Positions 22,170 to 33,412 of a stretch of 64,000 bases of DNA are shown here, piece after piece. How positions within the stretch are numbered: position 1 is the stretch's first letter; every line of letters starts with the position of its first letter. A program made the position numbers and the translations under genes. The notes beneath the pieces were generated by a model. That model made no database searches. It was given only the letters and a program-made list of their open reading frames with translations, and was not told where the DNA came from. This DNA is from Labia minor (taxonomy: Eukaryota > Arthropoda > Insecta > Dermaptera > Spongiphoridae), in contig OY720348.1 of the NCBI GenBank assembly GCA_963082975.1, positions 54,153,564 to 54,217,563 of the forward strand, in the 5' to 3' direction.

Positions 22170-22590
22170 ATTATATGGTTATGAGGCATGGTATATGACC
22201 CAGGAAGTTAAAAGAAGATTTAGAGTATTTGAGAATAGGATTCTTCGAAACATTTATGGGCCAAAGAAAGATGAGGTCTCCGGGGAATGGCGGAGAACGA
22301 TGAATTGCATCACCTCTATGCATCTCAAGATAGAGTTATAATTATAAAATCGAAAATGCTGCGATCGGCAGGGCACGTGGCTAGAATGGGAGAGGAAAGA
22401 ATGGCGAAAAATATATTGGTGGAGAGATCAAGTGGGAAACGGTGGGTGGACATTGTAGGAAGGGGCGTGAGAGAGATGGGAGAGGGTAGGGATTGGAGGG
22501 TTGTGGCTTAGAATACCGATACTTGGAGAAGCGTGGTTGCTGGAGCCAAGAACTTTCGAGTTCCACAGAGCCACAGAGATAGATTATTTA
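22170..22590 (+). mobile_element. Non-LTR retrotransposon 3' fragment, best-preserved tail
   Basis: Codes, with frameshifts, for YGYEAWYMTQEVKRRFRVFE, NRILRNIYGPKKDE, then (22287-22511) KMLRSAGHVARMGEERMAKN and ...GKRWVDIVGRGVREMGEGRD. This is the C-terminal tail found downstream of many invertebrate non-LTR reverse transcriptases. It ends GCCACAGAGATAGATTATTT, a microsatellite-type 3' tail. 5'-truncated; no RT catalytic motif remains in this copy. Confidence 0.85.
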
Positions 22591-22682
22591 TTTAAAACTG
22601 TATATAATAATAGTAATTATAATAATAAAAATGCTAATATTTTGTTTACATAATATGACATACAAAGCGAAAAAATGCGGTA

Positions 22683-23324
22683 GTTGACCTGTGGCCAGGT
22701 CCGAACCGACCGACGGTTTGAAGTAAATTAATTTCCAGCTACAGAAACAATTTCAAATAATTTTAATATATCTATTAATGTAATAAAAAACAGATATGGA
22801 TACATAAATAATAAATATAAACATTTTTAATTTTATTTTATTTATAATATATATGCAAGATCAGGCTGTGACGTCATGAATGACTGGATGACGTCATATA
22901 ATTTTAAATCAAGAAAAAACTAATAAATATGATTTTTCTCGAGGATAAAACCAATACAAAGTGCATGATTCGTGGCGATATATAAAAAAATCTCCTCATG
23001 TGAAATTTGGTGTGAAAATAACCCTTCCCTTCCTATCGTCGATCGCTAATACTACCACTTCCGGTTTCCAGATTTGCACCAAAAGTTGATCAATTCATCC
23101 CACTGATGCATTAAGTAAATATACCAAATTTCATCAAAATCGGTTGAGCCGTTCAGTCTCTACACATCTATACGGACGGACAGACGGACGGACAGACATC
23201 ATGCTGAAAATACTTTTTTCTGTTAAGAAAATGCATGATTCGTGGAGATATGTAAAAATCTCGACATGTGAAATTTGGTGTGAAAACAATACCTCCCTTA
23301 CTTACTATCGTCGGTCGGTAAAAA
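22683..23324 (+). mobile_element. HINE-B, near full length
   Basis: The 5' part carries ACCGACCGACGG (about 22706-22718), inverted relative to the 3' CGTCGGTCGGT. Internal landmarks are paired GACGTCAT motifs, an ACCAAATTTCATCAAAATCG core (complement of a TGAAATTTGG core) and a GGACGGACAGACGGAC tetranucleotide tract. The end is ...ATCGTCGGTCGGTAAAAA. Same plan as HINE-A: subterminal inverted repeats, core, microsatellite, T/A-flanked end. Confidence 0.8.
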
Positions 23325-23450
23325 CCAAACATGCGCTGGTTTAATATTTATTATTTATAATTTATAATTAATTAAATTTAATTTAAATATAATATATTAT
23401 GTTATTTAATCCAATTCAAATTGCGAGATAGTCGAGTGGAGACACTCCAG
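23325..23450 (-). mobile_element. HINE-A fragment (5' module only)
   Basis: CCAAACATGCGCTGG through TCGAGTGGAGACACTCCAG, abutting the HINE-B terminus without a gap. Confidence 0.8.
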
Positions 23451-24453
23451 CTTATTTTTAAAATGTATTAATATCTTTAGAGCGGAAAATATAGCAATTA
23501 GCTAAAAAACAGGTTCTCGCTTTACATAAGCCATGACTAAAGAGATAGGTATTTGATGTACACCTACGTTTTGTTATTTTAATTTATCTCAATAATTCAC
23601 CGATTAATATAGAAATGGATACAAATATGCAATATCAATTTTATTGCAAAAGTAATGGAATCACATACAAAATTTGCCAATTTCAGATAATTAATTTACT
23701 TGATTTGTAAAAGCATATAATAAATAAATTCCTAACTAAAGCATCTTTTAGGGGGGGGGGGGTAGTCCGTAATGCCAGCTGGCAGTTCCATTCGATCGAA
23801 TAAAAAGAATAGAAAAAAATCAAATAAGTAAATAAAATAAAATTTTTATTCATTAATTTCTAAAAAAAAATATAGATTTTTTTTTTAAAAAAAAATGAAG
23901 ATAATTATTAATTGAATACTTCCTACATAAAATGAACTTTAATTTCACTCATGGGAAATCTAAATGGATTTAGTTAAATAAAAATAAAAAAGAATTTATA
24001 TAATTTTCTTTTTTCTTATTTTTTTTTTTTTTTTTTTTTTGTTTTAAAAATTCACATTCATAAAAAAACAACTAATATAAAAAAAAATTTAAATCAATAT
24101 TTATTTGATTAATCTTTAAAAACTATTAAAACTTATTTGAAAATTAAATAAAAAAATTTAATTCTTAGACGAAATTTTTCACAAAAGCATGAAATTTCTA
24201 AAATTAGACATTGCAAGACAAATTTGTGTTCTAATAAATATATAAGATCATTTTTTGGTCTCATGTAAAATTAAAATTAATTAATTAATTAATATTAAAA
24301 AAAAAACTTTATTAACATCAAGTGTCATCTATTACAAGTTTAAAAAAATATATAATTGAATTTGAGTAGATGAATAAAAATATTTTTTTTTTAACAAATG
24401 ACTATTTTTAGAAGAGAAATAAATACAGTGACCTAATAATAATAATAAATTGG
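23451..24453. other. Spacer with a G12 tract
   Basis: A run of twelve G at 23751-23762 and long A and T runs; no gene seen. Confidence 0.45.
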
Positions 24454-24909
24454 CTGGAGTGTCTCCACTCGACTATCTCGCAATTTGAATTGGATTAAAT
24501 AACATAATATATTATATTTAAATTAAATTTAATTAATTATAAATTGTAAATAATAAATATTAAACCAGCATATGTTTGACTTTTTGTTGATTGCACCACG
24601 TCACGTGCTGGCGCGTGATTTGCAGTCACCCAGTTAAAAAATTAATTCCGGTACTTTTAGCGATTCAATCAAGCTGAAATTCTATATATAGCAGTTTTAT
24701 ACAATTATTAATCATGTGAAAAATTATCAAACATATATCTTTATTTTTACGGTCACTTTAGAGGAAAAAAAATCAAAACGTTGTAGGTAATGACCCTCTT
24801 CCGGTTGAGCTACATTTCTCAAAAGTTGATAGAAAACTATGAATTTTGAATAATGTCCATGTACCAAATTTCATCATTCTAGCTCAAACCGTTTTTGCGT
24901 AATCTTGTC

Positions 24910-24968
<59 letters not shown>

Positions 24969-25101
24969 ACACACACACACAGACATTTTTCTCAACCTTA
25001 GTGAAAATGATTCAGGAACCTTCAAAACGTATAAAAACATCAAAATCTCAACATCGAAAATTTTCGTGATCGCAATACTATCTCTGGCGAGATAGTAAAA
25101 A
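24454..25101 (+). mobile_element. HINE-A, full-length reference copy (~648 bp)
   Basis: 5' CTGGAGTGTCTCCACTCGAC, with a small GAGTG-TCTC-CACTC hairpin, followed by ACTATCTCGC, the subterminal repeat. Then a TCACGTGCTGGCGCGTGA palindrome-rich block, the core (GAGCTACATTTCTC, CCAAATTTCATCATTCTAGC) and (CA)n at 24915-24980. It ends in the hairpin TACTATCTC-TGGC-GAGATAGTA plus AAAAA. The frames across the CA tract (poly-Thr/His or poly-Val/Cys) are artefacts. Non-coding; it would need transposase in trans. Confidence 0.9.
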
Positions 25102-25658
25102 ATCATGTGTAATTATTATGACAATTAAGTTATTATTTAAAGTAATTATACTAGTATATTCAAATTAAAATCAATTTTATATTCATAGAAAAAATTAAAT
25201 TAATCTATACTTCTTATGACATTCTTAATTATCTTATTTTATTTTATGTTATTATCTTCATGGACATCATCTGGGAAGTACCGAAATTAATAAATATGAA
25301 TAAAAATCATTTTATTAAAGAATGAAAATTTGTACAGATATATATATATATATATATATATATGTGTATAGGTTGAGTGTGAACTTATAATATGAATTGA
25401 ATAAAAAATAAATATATTATTTGTTTAAAATTTTTAAATAATTTCTTTTTACTTTATGAACTAAAAATTATATATCGTATCATTTGGTTTGATATCAGTA
25501 GAAAATGATAATCTAAAAAATTCAACGAATGAGTTAACAACTTCACGCATATTATATGAATATACAATAATAAAAGAAAAAAATGAAATAAAAAATTACA
25601 ACCAAAATCGGTGATATCTGCAAATATTGTAAAATATTTAAATAATTATTATTTTTAT

Positions 25659-25699
<41 letters not shown>

Positions 25700-26074
25700 C
25701 TAAAGCCGGCGGCATAAAACTCTTCTTAGAATATAAAATTATTAACTTTATTCAAATCGTCGTAATAATTTTTTATTTTTTTTTCTTCAAAATTTAATAT
25801 AAACAAAATAAAATTAGAAAAAAATGAAGTTAGTTACAAATAAATAATTTTGACAATTTGTAACTAACTTCATTATGTTAGAGAGATCACATGACGGAAA
25901 TTATATATATTGATGAAAAATAATCTCTATTTATTTTTAAAACTTGAATATTAATAAATGATTAATTAAATATACACCGTTATTTTTTTAAGTTTAAATA
26001 TTTTTTAATAAGTGATTTAAATTTTTTTTATTGTTCAAGAAAACAATGTAAGATATATCTGTATTCTTTTCAGA
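25102..26074. other. A+T-rich spacer with a perfect 18-bp hairpin
   Basis: The stem ATGAAGTTAGTTACAAAT at 25824-25841 pairs exactly with 25856-25873 across a 14-base loop. TA tracts lie at about 25339-25363 and 25665-25696. No gene seen. Confidence 0.6.
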
Positions 26075-26180
26075 TTTTTACTATCTAGTTTTGCGATCAC
26101 GAAAATTTTCGATGACGAGATTTTGATGTTTTTATACGTTTTGAAGGTCTCTGAGTCATTTTCACTGAGATTGAGAAAAA

Positions 26181-26217
<37 letters not shown>

Positions 26218-26682
26218 TTATGTAGATAAGATTACGCAAAAACGATTTGAGCTAGAATCATGAAATTTGCTACACGGCCATTGTTCAAAATTCGTAGTTT
26301 TCTATCATGTTTTGAGAAATGTAGCTCAACCGGAAGGGGGTCATTACCTACAACGTTGTGATTTTTTTTCCTCTAAAGTGACCGTATAAATAAAGATATA
26401 TGTTTGATAATTTTTCACATTATTAAAAATTGTATAAAACTGCTATATGTAGAATTTCAGCTTGATTGAATAGCTGAAAGTACCGGAATTAATTTTTAAC
26501 ACTGCAAATCAAGCGCTAGCACGTGACGTGGTGCCATCAACAAGGAGCCAAACCCGCACTGGTTTAATAAATATTATTTATTAATTTTAATTTATAATTA
26601 ATTAAATTAAATTTATATAAATATAATATATGTTAATTAATCCAATTTAAATTTGCGAGATAGTCGAGTGGAGACACTCCAG
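26075..26682 (-). mobile_element. HINE-A, near full length
   Basis: From TTTTTACTATCTAG (hairpin decayed) through (TG)n at about 26185-26212 to GAGACACTCCAG. Same order of blocks as the 24.45-kb copy, inverted. Confidence 0.88.
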
Positions 26683-27540
26683 ATTTTTATAATAAAGAAA
26701 TATGATCCCTCTCTCTCTTCGTTCTCTTGTTTTTTTTGCTTAAATAAAGGTAGAATAAATTTGAAGAAGATAACAGAACTTATGATTTATCAAGATATTG
26801 AGTTTAAGATTCTCACACATTGTCTCCAGAAAATGGAATTTACTTTCATTTCAAATGGAGTTTCTTTCGTTCTTTTTCCTTTCTTGTTTTTTTTTTATTG
26901 TCTTTCTAATTTAATGCTAATTTCCATATCTTTTCTTTTTAAAGTTATTGCAAAGTGTAAGAAGTATTATAAAAACAAACAACTTTATCTGATAATAATA
27001 GATTCATATGGTATTTCTTATAACAATTTAAGAATTAATTTTTTTTATTAAGATTCAATAAATTTGTTGAAAGGTTTTTCAAATCTTTATATATTTTTTT
27101 TATAATTTCAAAAATAATTAAAAATCGTTCTTGTTAAGAAGGATTAAGTTCGGGATAAAAATTATAGGGATCAAATAAAAAAATAAATTTATTCAATCAA
27201 AATTTATTACATAACTACTAAAATCTATTATTCTATCTGAATAATACCAATATATTGTATATATATATATAACAAATAATGGAATTTCTATCATTTAAAC
27301 AACATTTTCACTTTCCGATTTATATTATTTATGTGTGTTGTAGTCAAAGAGAAAATTCAAGAGAACTTATAAAGTGCAGTCATACAAACTAACTACCATA
27401 AAAAAAAAATGAAAAAAAAATTATAATAGAAGGCGAGCAACTCAATGAGTTTAATCACAAAGAGATTATCATCCACTTTTCCATGAAATTATTTACTAAT
27501 TATGGAAAATTATCCGAAAATTGAAAAGGAATTTCAAAAT
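26683..27540. other. Spacer, no gene supported
   Basis: A 132-codon plus frame (26653-27051) begins inside the HINE-A terminus and is otherwise a Phe/Ile/Lys-rich low-complexity translation. I do not accept it as a gene. Confidence 0.35.
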
Positions 27541-27850
27541 ATTTCTCTATTGTAAAATAGAATTTCATGGATATAGGAGGAAGGGTTGAGTGGGGATGAG
27601 AGGTAGGGATGAGCTAACACACCCACAGGAAGAAATCGGTCAATATTAATTTAGTATCGGTTGAGTTGATTCAAATTTCGTGGATTCAGCAATTGGATGA
27701 GCTCCATTTTCTAACCCACTTCACTCGTGATAAAGATTAATTGCCTAAATACTTAACAAAACAATTAACCCTCCGATTGGATACAACATTCGCATTTTAT
27801 CTAAATGCCATCTTTGGCCAAATCCCCACCCCAACGATTTCTCTTATGTA
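27541..27850. other. Island of ordinary base composition
   Basis: Non-repetitive stretch (GGATATAGGAGGAAGGGTTG..., CAATTAACCCTCCGATTGG). The 70-codon plus frame at 27741-27953 shows no known family. Candidate regulatory DNA or an unrecognised exon. Confidence 0.25.
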
Positions 27851-28599
27851 TTTAGTTTCTAAAGAAAAAGATAATAATAAATTTTATTTTTTTTTTCTCA
27901 TTCCTACTTTATCAGATGAGCTGTATTACCAATTATTATACTCATTAAATTGATAACAACCCCTGAAAGAAAATTTGTAATTTATTTGACTATATTAATG
28001 AATTTTTTTTAAATGCGATCTAATTAGTTAAATTAAAATATTATTATTTTATTATTATTATATATATATTATTTTACATTCAATAGTTATATATTATCTA
28101 TTGGTGAAACTATTAATTCTTATTTCTACACTAACAGTAAGTCAACTAAGTTACTAATAATTCGTTTACTTTTCATTTCCTTTTCATATTCTGAAGAGGT
28201 CCTGAAAGTACTGTGTGGGGGGGAGCAGATAGATAGATTCAGTGATTCATCTCATCAGTAAGATGAATTTAGATTTCTTTTTCTATTTCTATTTCATAAT
28301 ATATATATATTTTTTAATAATTATGAATTATTCATTCTGCAAAACAAGAAATTTATTTTCAGGGGCTTTTATGAAATCGTAAAAATAAAACCATAAATCT
28401 CCGATTCCATTTTTTCAATTATTCTCTTTTTTGATTTTTCTAATATATTTCTATCAATGATTATATAGAATATTATTTTTTATATATTCTATGATCTATA
28501 AATCTATATTATATATATCTTTCTATCTCCTTGAATCCATGCTCCGATTTATTTCTTAATTATATAGAAATATAAAAAAAATTAAATGAGTATAAATTT
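27851..28599. other. A+T-rich spacer
   Basis: No gene or repeat family recognised. Confidence 0.4.
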
Positions 28600-28800
28600 G
28601 CCTATCTTATGGGGCACCTCCCCTCTTCCCCTTCCTCCTCCCTCTTCTTAATCGCCCCACCCCAGCAATTGGAGAAATAAATTTTAGCGGTAAAGCAGCA
28701 GGGAGCTCGGTAGCCATGAATGACGCTTGTCACTTGTTCACTAAATTTATACTCCAATGAACTTGAAATTGTCCAAACCATCTAAAAATTGTAATTAACA
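28600..28800. other. Island with C/T-rich tract
   Basis: CCTCCCCTCTTCCCCTTCCT tract followed by sequence containing CTTGTCACTTGTTCA. The TGTCACTTGTTCA 13-mer recurs at about 47679 in another island. Function unknown. Confidence 0.3.
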
Positions 28801-28953
28801 TTCATCGTTGAATAAATTGTGAATCTATAGAAGAAATTATTTCAAAAATGCATCGCTAATTATGAAATCCAGTTGAAAAGTAAGTTTTAACCTTTCTAGA
28901 GTAGTGTAAGTTTAGTATAAATTCATTCTTATATATATTATATAAGAATGAAG

Positions 28954-28990
<37 letters not shown>

Positions 28991-29156
28991 TGATTTTTTA
29001 TTTACATTTTATATGAATTTCAATTTCTAAATCGATTCATTTTTATTAAAAGGACTAGAATAAATGATTAGATATAATATACATAATTATGATAGGTTTT
29101 TACTATTTTTTATCATATTAATAAGTGAATAGGAAATTTATTAATTCATTTCTTTC
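28801..29156. other. A+T-rich spacer with palindrome
   Basis: A perfect palindromic stem TTCATTCTTATA / TATAAGAATGAA lies at about 28922-28952, followed by a (TA)n tract at 28954-28987. Confidence 0.6.
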
Positions 29157-29777
29157 TTTTTACTATCTCGCCAGAGATAGTATTGCGATAACGAAAATTT
29201 TCGATGTTGAGATTTTGATGACTATACGTTTTGAAGGTCCCCGAGTCAATTTCACTAAGGTTGAGAAAAATGTCTGTCTGTGTGTTGTGTGCATGTGTAT
29301 GTGTGTATGTGTGTATGTAGACAAGATTACGTAAAAACGGTTTGAGCTAGAATCATGAAATTTTGTACATGTGCATTATTCAAAATTCGTAGTTTTCTAT
29401 CAACTTTTGAGAAATGTAGCTCAACCGGAAGAGGGTTATTACCTAAAACGTTGTGATTTTTTTTCCTCTAAAGTGACCTTAAAAATAAAGATATATGTTT
29501 GATAATTTTCCGCATGATTAAAAATTGTATAAAACTGCTATATATATAGAATTTCAGATTGATTGAATCGCTGAAAGTACCAGAATTAATTTTTTAACGC
29601 TGCAAATCTCACGCGCCAACACGTGACGTGGTGCCATCAACAAATGCTGGTTTAATAAATATTATCTATTAATTTTAATTTATTAATTAATAATTAATTA
29701 AATTTAATTTAAATATATTATATTATGTTATTTAATCCAATTCAAATTTTCGCGATAGTCGAGTGGATACACTCCAG
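29157..29777 (-). mobile_element. HINE-A, near full length with intact hairpin
   Basis: TACTATCTC-GCCA-GAGATAGTA hairpin at 29161-29182, TG-rich microsatellite, GTAGACAAGATTACG core, ACGTGACGTGGTGCC block, and TCGAGTGGATACACTCCAG terminus. Confidence 0.9.
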
Positions 29778-30128
29778 ATTTGTTGCAGAATTGCTTACTA
29801 TGGATAAAAATTTGAATCTACTTACATACTACATTCTGTTTATTTTTATTCAACTTTCAATTCAAGTTATTTAAGTTTAAGTTATTTATTTATTTATTTA
29901 TTTTTAATCAATCTATTACATATATTTATGATTGGATTTGGAGATAGAAAACTATTTTAAATCTTGGTTGAACATTTTGTTAGAAAACATTTTTTTTTAA
30001 TTTTTTTAAATTTAATTCTTAAGATTATTTAATATTTTTTTTTCTTTATACCAATAGAATATATATTCTAATAAATGAAATGTAGCAATAGTTTTTCAAT
30101 TGCATTGCTTGCTTACTTCATTAATAAG
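29778..30128. other. A+T-rich spacer
   Basis: No gene or repeat recognised. Confidence 0.4.
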
Positions 30129-30232
30129 CTGGAGTGTCTCCACTCTACTATCTCGCAATTTGAATTGGATTAAATAACATATATATATTATATTTAAATT
30201 AAATTATAAATTAAAATTAATTAATTTTGTCT

Positions 30233-30267
<35 letters not shown>

Positions 30268-30981
30268 TTTTTCTCAACCTTAGTGAAAATGACTCAGGCA
30301 CCTTTAAAACGTATAAAAATTAGCTGGAGTGTCTCCACTCGACTATCTCGCAATTTGAATTGGATTAAATAACATAATATATTATATTTAAATTAAATTT
30401 AATTAATTATAAATTATAAATAATAAATATTAAACCAGCACATGTTTGACTTTTTGTTAATTGCCCCACGTCACGTGTTGGCGCGTGAGATTTGCAGTGT
30501 TAAAAAATTAATTCTGGTAATTTCAGCGAATCAATCAAGCTGAAATTCTATATATAGCAGTTTTATACAATTATTAATCATGTGAAAAATTATCAAACAT
30601 ATATCTTTATTTTTACGGTCACTTTAGAGGAAAAAAATCAAAACGTTGTAGGTAATGACCCTCTTCCGGTTGAGCTACATTTCTCAAAAGTTGATAGAAA
30701 AATACGAATTTTGAATAATGCTCATGTACCAAATTTCATCATTCTAGCTCAAACCGTTTTTGCGTAATCTTGGTTACATACACACACACATACACACACA
30801 CAGACATTTTTCTCAACCTTAGTGAAAATGATTCAGGAACCTTTAAAACGTATAAAAACATCAAAATCTCAACATCGAAAATTTTCGTGATCGCAATACT
30901 ATCTCTTACGAGATAGTAAAAATCAAAATCTCGATATCGAAAATTTTCGAGATCGCAATGCTATGGCGAGATAGTAAAAAA
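30129..30981 (+). mobile_element. HINE-A outer copy, internally deleted and split by an inner copy
   Basis: The 5' end CTGGAGTGTCTCCACTCTAC starts at 30129, with a deletion from the A+T module straight to the (CA)n tract. The sequence runs to AAAACGTATAAAAAT at about 30321, is interrupted by another HINE-A, and resumes at about 30925 as TCAAAATCTCGATATCG, ending in GGCGAGATAGTAAAAA at 30981. The two halves join exactly where the consensus reads GTATAAAAACATCAAAATC. Confidence 0.85.
30324..30923 (+). mobile_element. HINE-A inner copy, near full length
   Basis: CTGGAGTGTCTCCACTCGAC to TACTATCTC-TTAC-GAGATAGTA plus AAAA. It includes all modules and a short interrupted CA tract (30778-30802). 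It sits inside the older copy above. Confidence 0.9.
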
Positions 30982-31625
30982 GAAAACATTGATTCTAACT
31001 TCACCCGAAACGCTAATTTTTACATTAATTGGTTATTTATTTGATAATCTTATTTGTGTATAGAAAAAAAAATATTCTATTATTCTTATTCTCAAAATTT
31101 TATTCATTCTTCTAAGAATGTCCTTCCCCTTTTTTTAATTAATTTATAAAAAAAACAGCACTGTGTGCAAATGAATGCATTTCATTCATATCAATAAAAG
31201 AATTGTTCCACAAACGGCCGATGCATGTATAATTAATTTGATTTTCTTCTAATTTTGAAAATTAAATCATCTTGCTTTGTTAGTTCTTTTGATTGGACTT
31301 GATTCTTCTAGTATAGATTTGTTTTAATATCATTTCTATATATATAAATTCTTAAATTTTAAATGTATTTCAATTTTTATACAGGTTTCTTTATAATCAA
31401 AAGAATTAAAATGTATTGTTTCTAATGATTGGGGTTATAATCTACAAAACTTTTCTCATATTTTTTATCAAATGTATATATCATCTCTTCCCCTATCTTG
31501 ATCAATTTTTATTTATTACTTTATTTTTTCCAGATTTACTGTTGATCGAGTGGACCTTGAAGAATTGTTGCATCTGCTTACATACTATTTATACCTAGGG
31601 AATCAAAATTTAAAAAAATAAAACA
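30982..31625. other. A+T-rich spacer; possible short terminal exon
   Basis: A strong acceptor-like TTTATTTTTTCCAG at about 31523-31536 precedes a short open reading of FTVDRVDLEELLHLLTYYLY type that stops near 31618, overlapping an AATAAA. Weak; it could be chance. Confidence 0.2.
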
Positions 31626-32180
31626 AGGTAATTGTTCAGATTAGTTGTCATGTCATGGTTATGGATAAAACTTTACCAGTGGCTTCCTTTTTTGATTCCA
31701 AAGTAACTTTCCTTATACAATTTTTTCATGTCACTTCTAGTTTACGTGAAATTTTTTTTTAAAATTTACATATATCCATTGATATTCTATTTATCTACCA
31801 TGTTTTATAATTTGTCTAGCAGAGGGCTCCACTAATTTTCTATTATTTTTTTTCAGTTCGGATTGGATATAGAAAAATTAAAAAAAATATTCATTAATTA
31901 GTTTCCCTATAGCTAAACCGAACCGAAAAAAAAACCCCGAAAATTAGTGAATAAGTGAATAATTAGTGAATTAGTCAAAAAAACATTACTTAATGGCTGT
32001 ACATTTCGACGTTCATAACTAGCTAATTTGTCAAACTTAAAAAATCTTTATTTATCTCATAAACTAGAAGAGACCGAGAAATATTGCATAAGGAAAGATT
32101 TTTTGGAATTAAAAAAAGGAATCCACTGGTAAAGTTTTATCCAAATCCATGATATGACAACTAATCTGAACAATTATTCT
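31626..32180. mobile_element. Foldback (inverted-repeat) MITE
   Basis: Arms of about 120-130 bp: left from ATTGTTCAGATTAGTTGTCA to about 31760, right ending TGACAACTAATCTGAACAAT at about 32173. Both are flanked by TA. Inner parts (CTTTACCAGTGG / CCACTGGTAAAG) also pair. No coding capacity. Arm-like pieces recur at about 3490-3545 and 63390-63460. Confidence 0.65.
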
Positions 32181-33147
32181 TATATTGATATTTTTCACTT
32201 ATGTTCCATCCTTGCTGATGGCAATTTTTTTCCATTCTCTTCTCTATGGACCATAATTCCTCATTCATTCTACTTTGTACACAACATAGCACAGAATCTA
32301 CTTAAAAGGTGATTAAATTTTCAATATGCATTATTCTAAATAAAATTTATTCCATAAGCGATTTTCTTAATTTTTAGGTAAAAGTGATAATAAAGAAGAA
32401 GGATACAGTCATTATTATCAATCCACTGTAAAATGTATTTTTTTAATCAAAGATTATATTATTTTTATCAATAATTATATAATTTTTGAATCCATCATAA
32501 TTTATACCTATATAGGTATAAAGTTATAAATCATCACAATAAAAAGTTTTTCAATAATTTCTTCTCATAGAATTCAAAATTAATAATAATAATAATATTA
32601 ATAATAATTTATTTTGTATATAGGACAGGTCTTTTTATAAATATTGCTATTTTAACTAAAACATCGATGTTATTCTCATTTTATATAATAATCTTAATAT
32701 TTTATTATATTTTAGTTCTGCTGTGGAATAGAAGGGGACAACATTCATTAGTTCGATCAGTTAAAGAGAGAGAGAGAGAGAGAGAAAAGAACCTACGGAG
32801 GTAGTGGAAACCTATTATAATCTTCGAGGTCAGTATCTTAAATTAATATACCTATATATTAGAGCAAATAATAGAAGTAATCTATTTTTTTACTATTCAA
32901 TCTTATCTATCAATAACTTTTGTACTTTTTCCCATTTAAGATCTGACATGCCGATGACAATCTTTGGATTAATCTTGAACTTGAAATACTACACATACCT
33001 TCTTCTATTGGATATTCAGCTCACCAAATCTAAGTATTCAACAAAGATATTTTTTAATATAGCACTAATAACTATTTTTACTAACATTTTATTCAATAGA
33101 AGCAAAATTTATATCTATAGAATAAATTTTAAAAAAATCTAACTTTT
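32181..33147. other. Spacer with (GA)n and an unsupported ORF
   Basis: (GA)n at 32767-32786. The 112-codon plus frame at 32804-33142 is Ile/Leu/Tyr/Asn-rich with no motif; its composition is what A+T-rich non-coding DNA gives. Confidence 0.35.
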
Positions 33148-33412
33148 ATACATCCTCAGACAACGACTATCAAGTCGGTTATATTAATTATGTGTCCTAT
33201 GATCAGTAGAACGGGTCCTATCAACTTTACCTTGATTTTCTTGTGCGGAGGCGCTACTTTTTATTAAGTAGCTTCCCAATTTGATCCCGGGGACTGGATT
33301 GATTCTATCTAATAGACCCCTGTTAGAGAAATTCTCTTGCCAGGCCCGGGATTTGAACCCGGGACCACGAGAATGTGAGCCAACGATGTTTCCCCCTACC
33401 CTGTGGTGCCTT
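33148..33412 (-). mobile_element. tRNA-derived SINE, family S1
   Basis: Box B GGTTCAAATCCCGGGCC on minus, GTGGTCCC and CTCACATTCTCG upstream, core domain GCACAAGAAAATCAAGGTAA, and the GACTTGATAGTCGTTGTC tail. About 264 bp. Confidence 0.85.

Noticed and set aside
24895-25106. Poly-Thr/His and poly-Val/Cys open frames
   Set aside because: Translations of the (CA)n tract inside HINE-A.
26653-27051. 132-codon plus frame
   Set aside because: Begins in the HINE-A terminus and is otherwise low-complexity Phe/Ile/Lys.
32804-33142. 112-codon possible membrane protein
   Set aside because: Composition equals translated A+T-rich DNA; no hydrophobic periodicity or motif beyond that.
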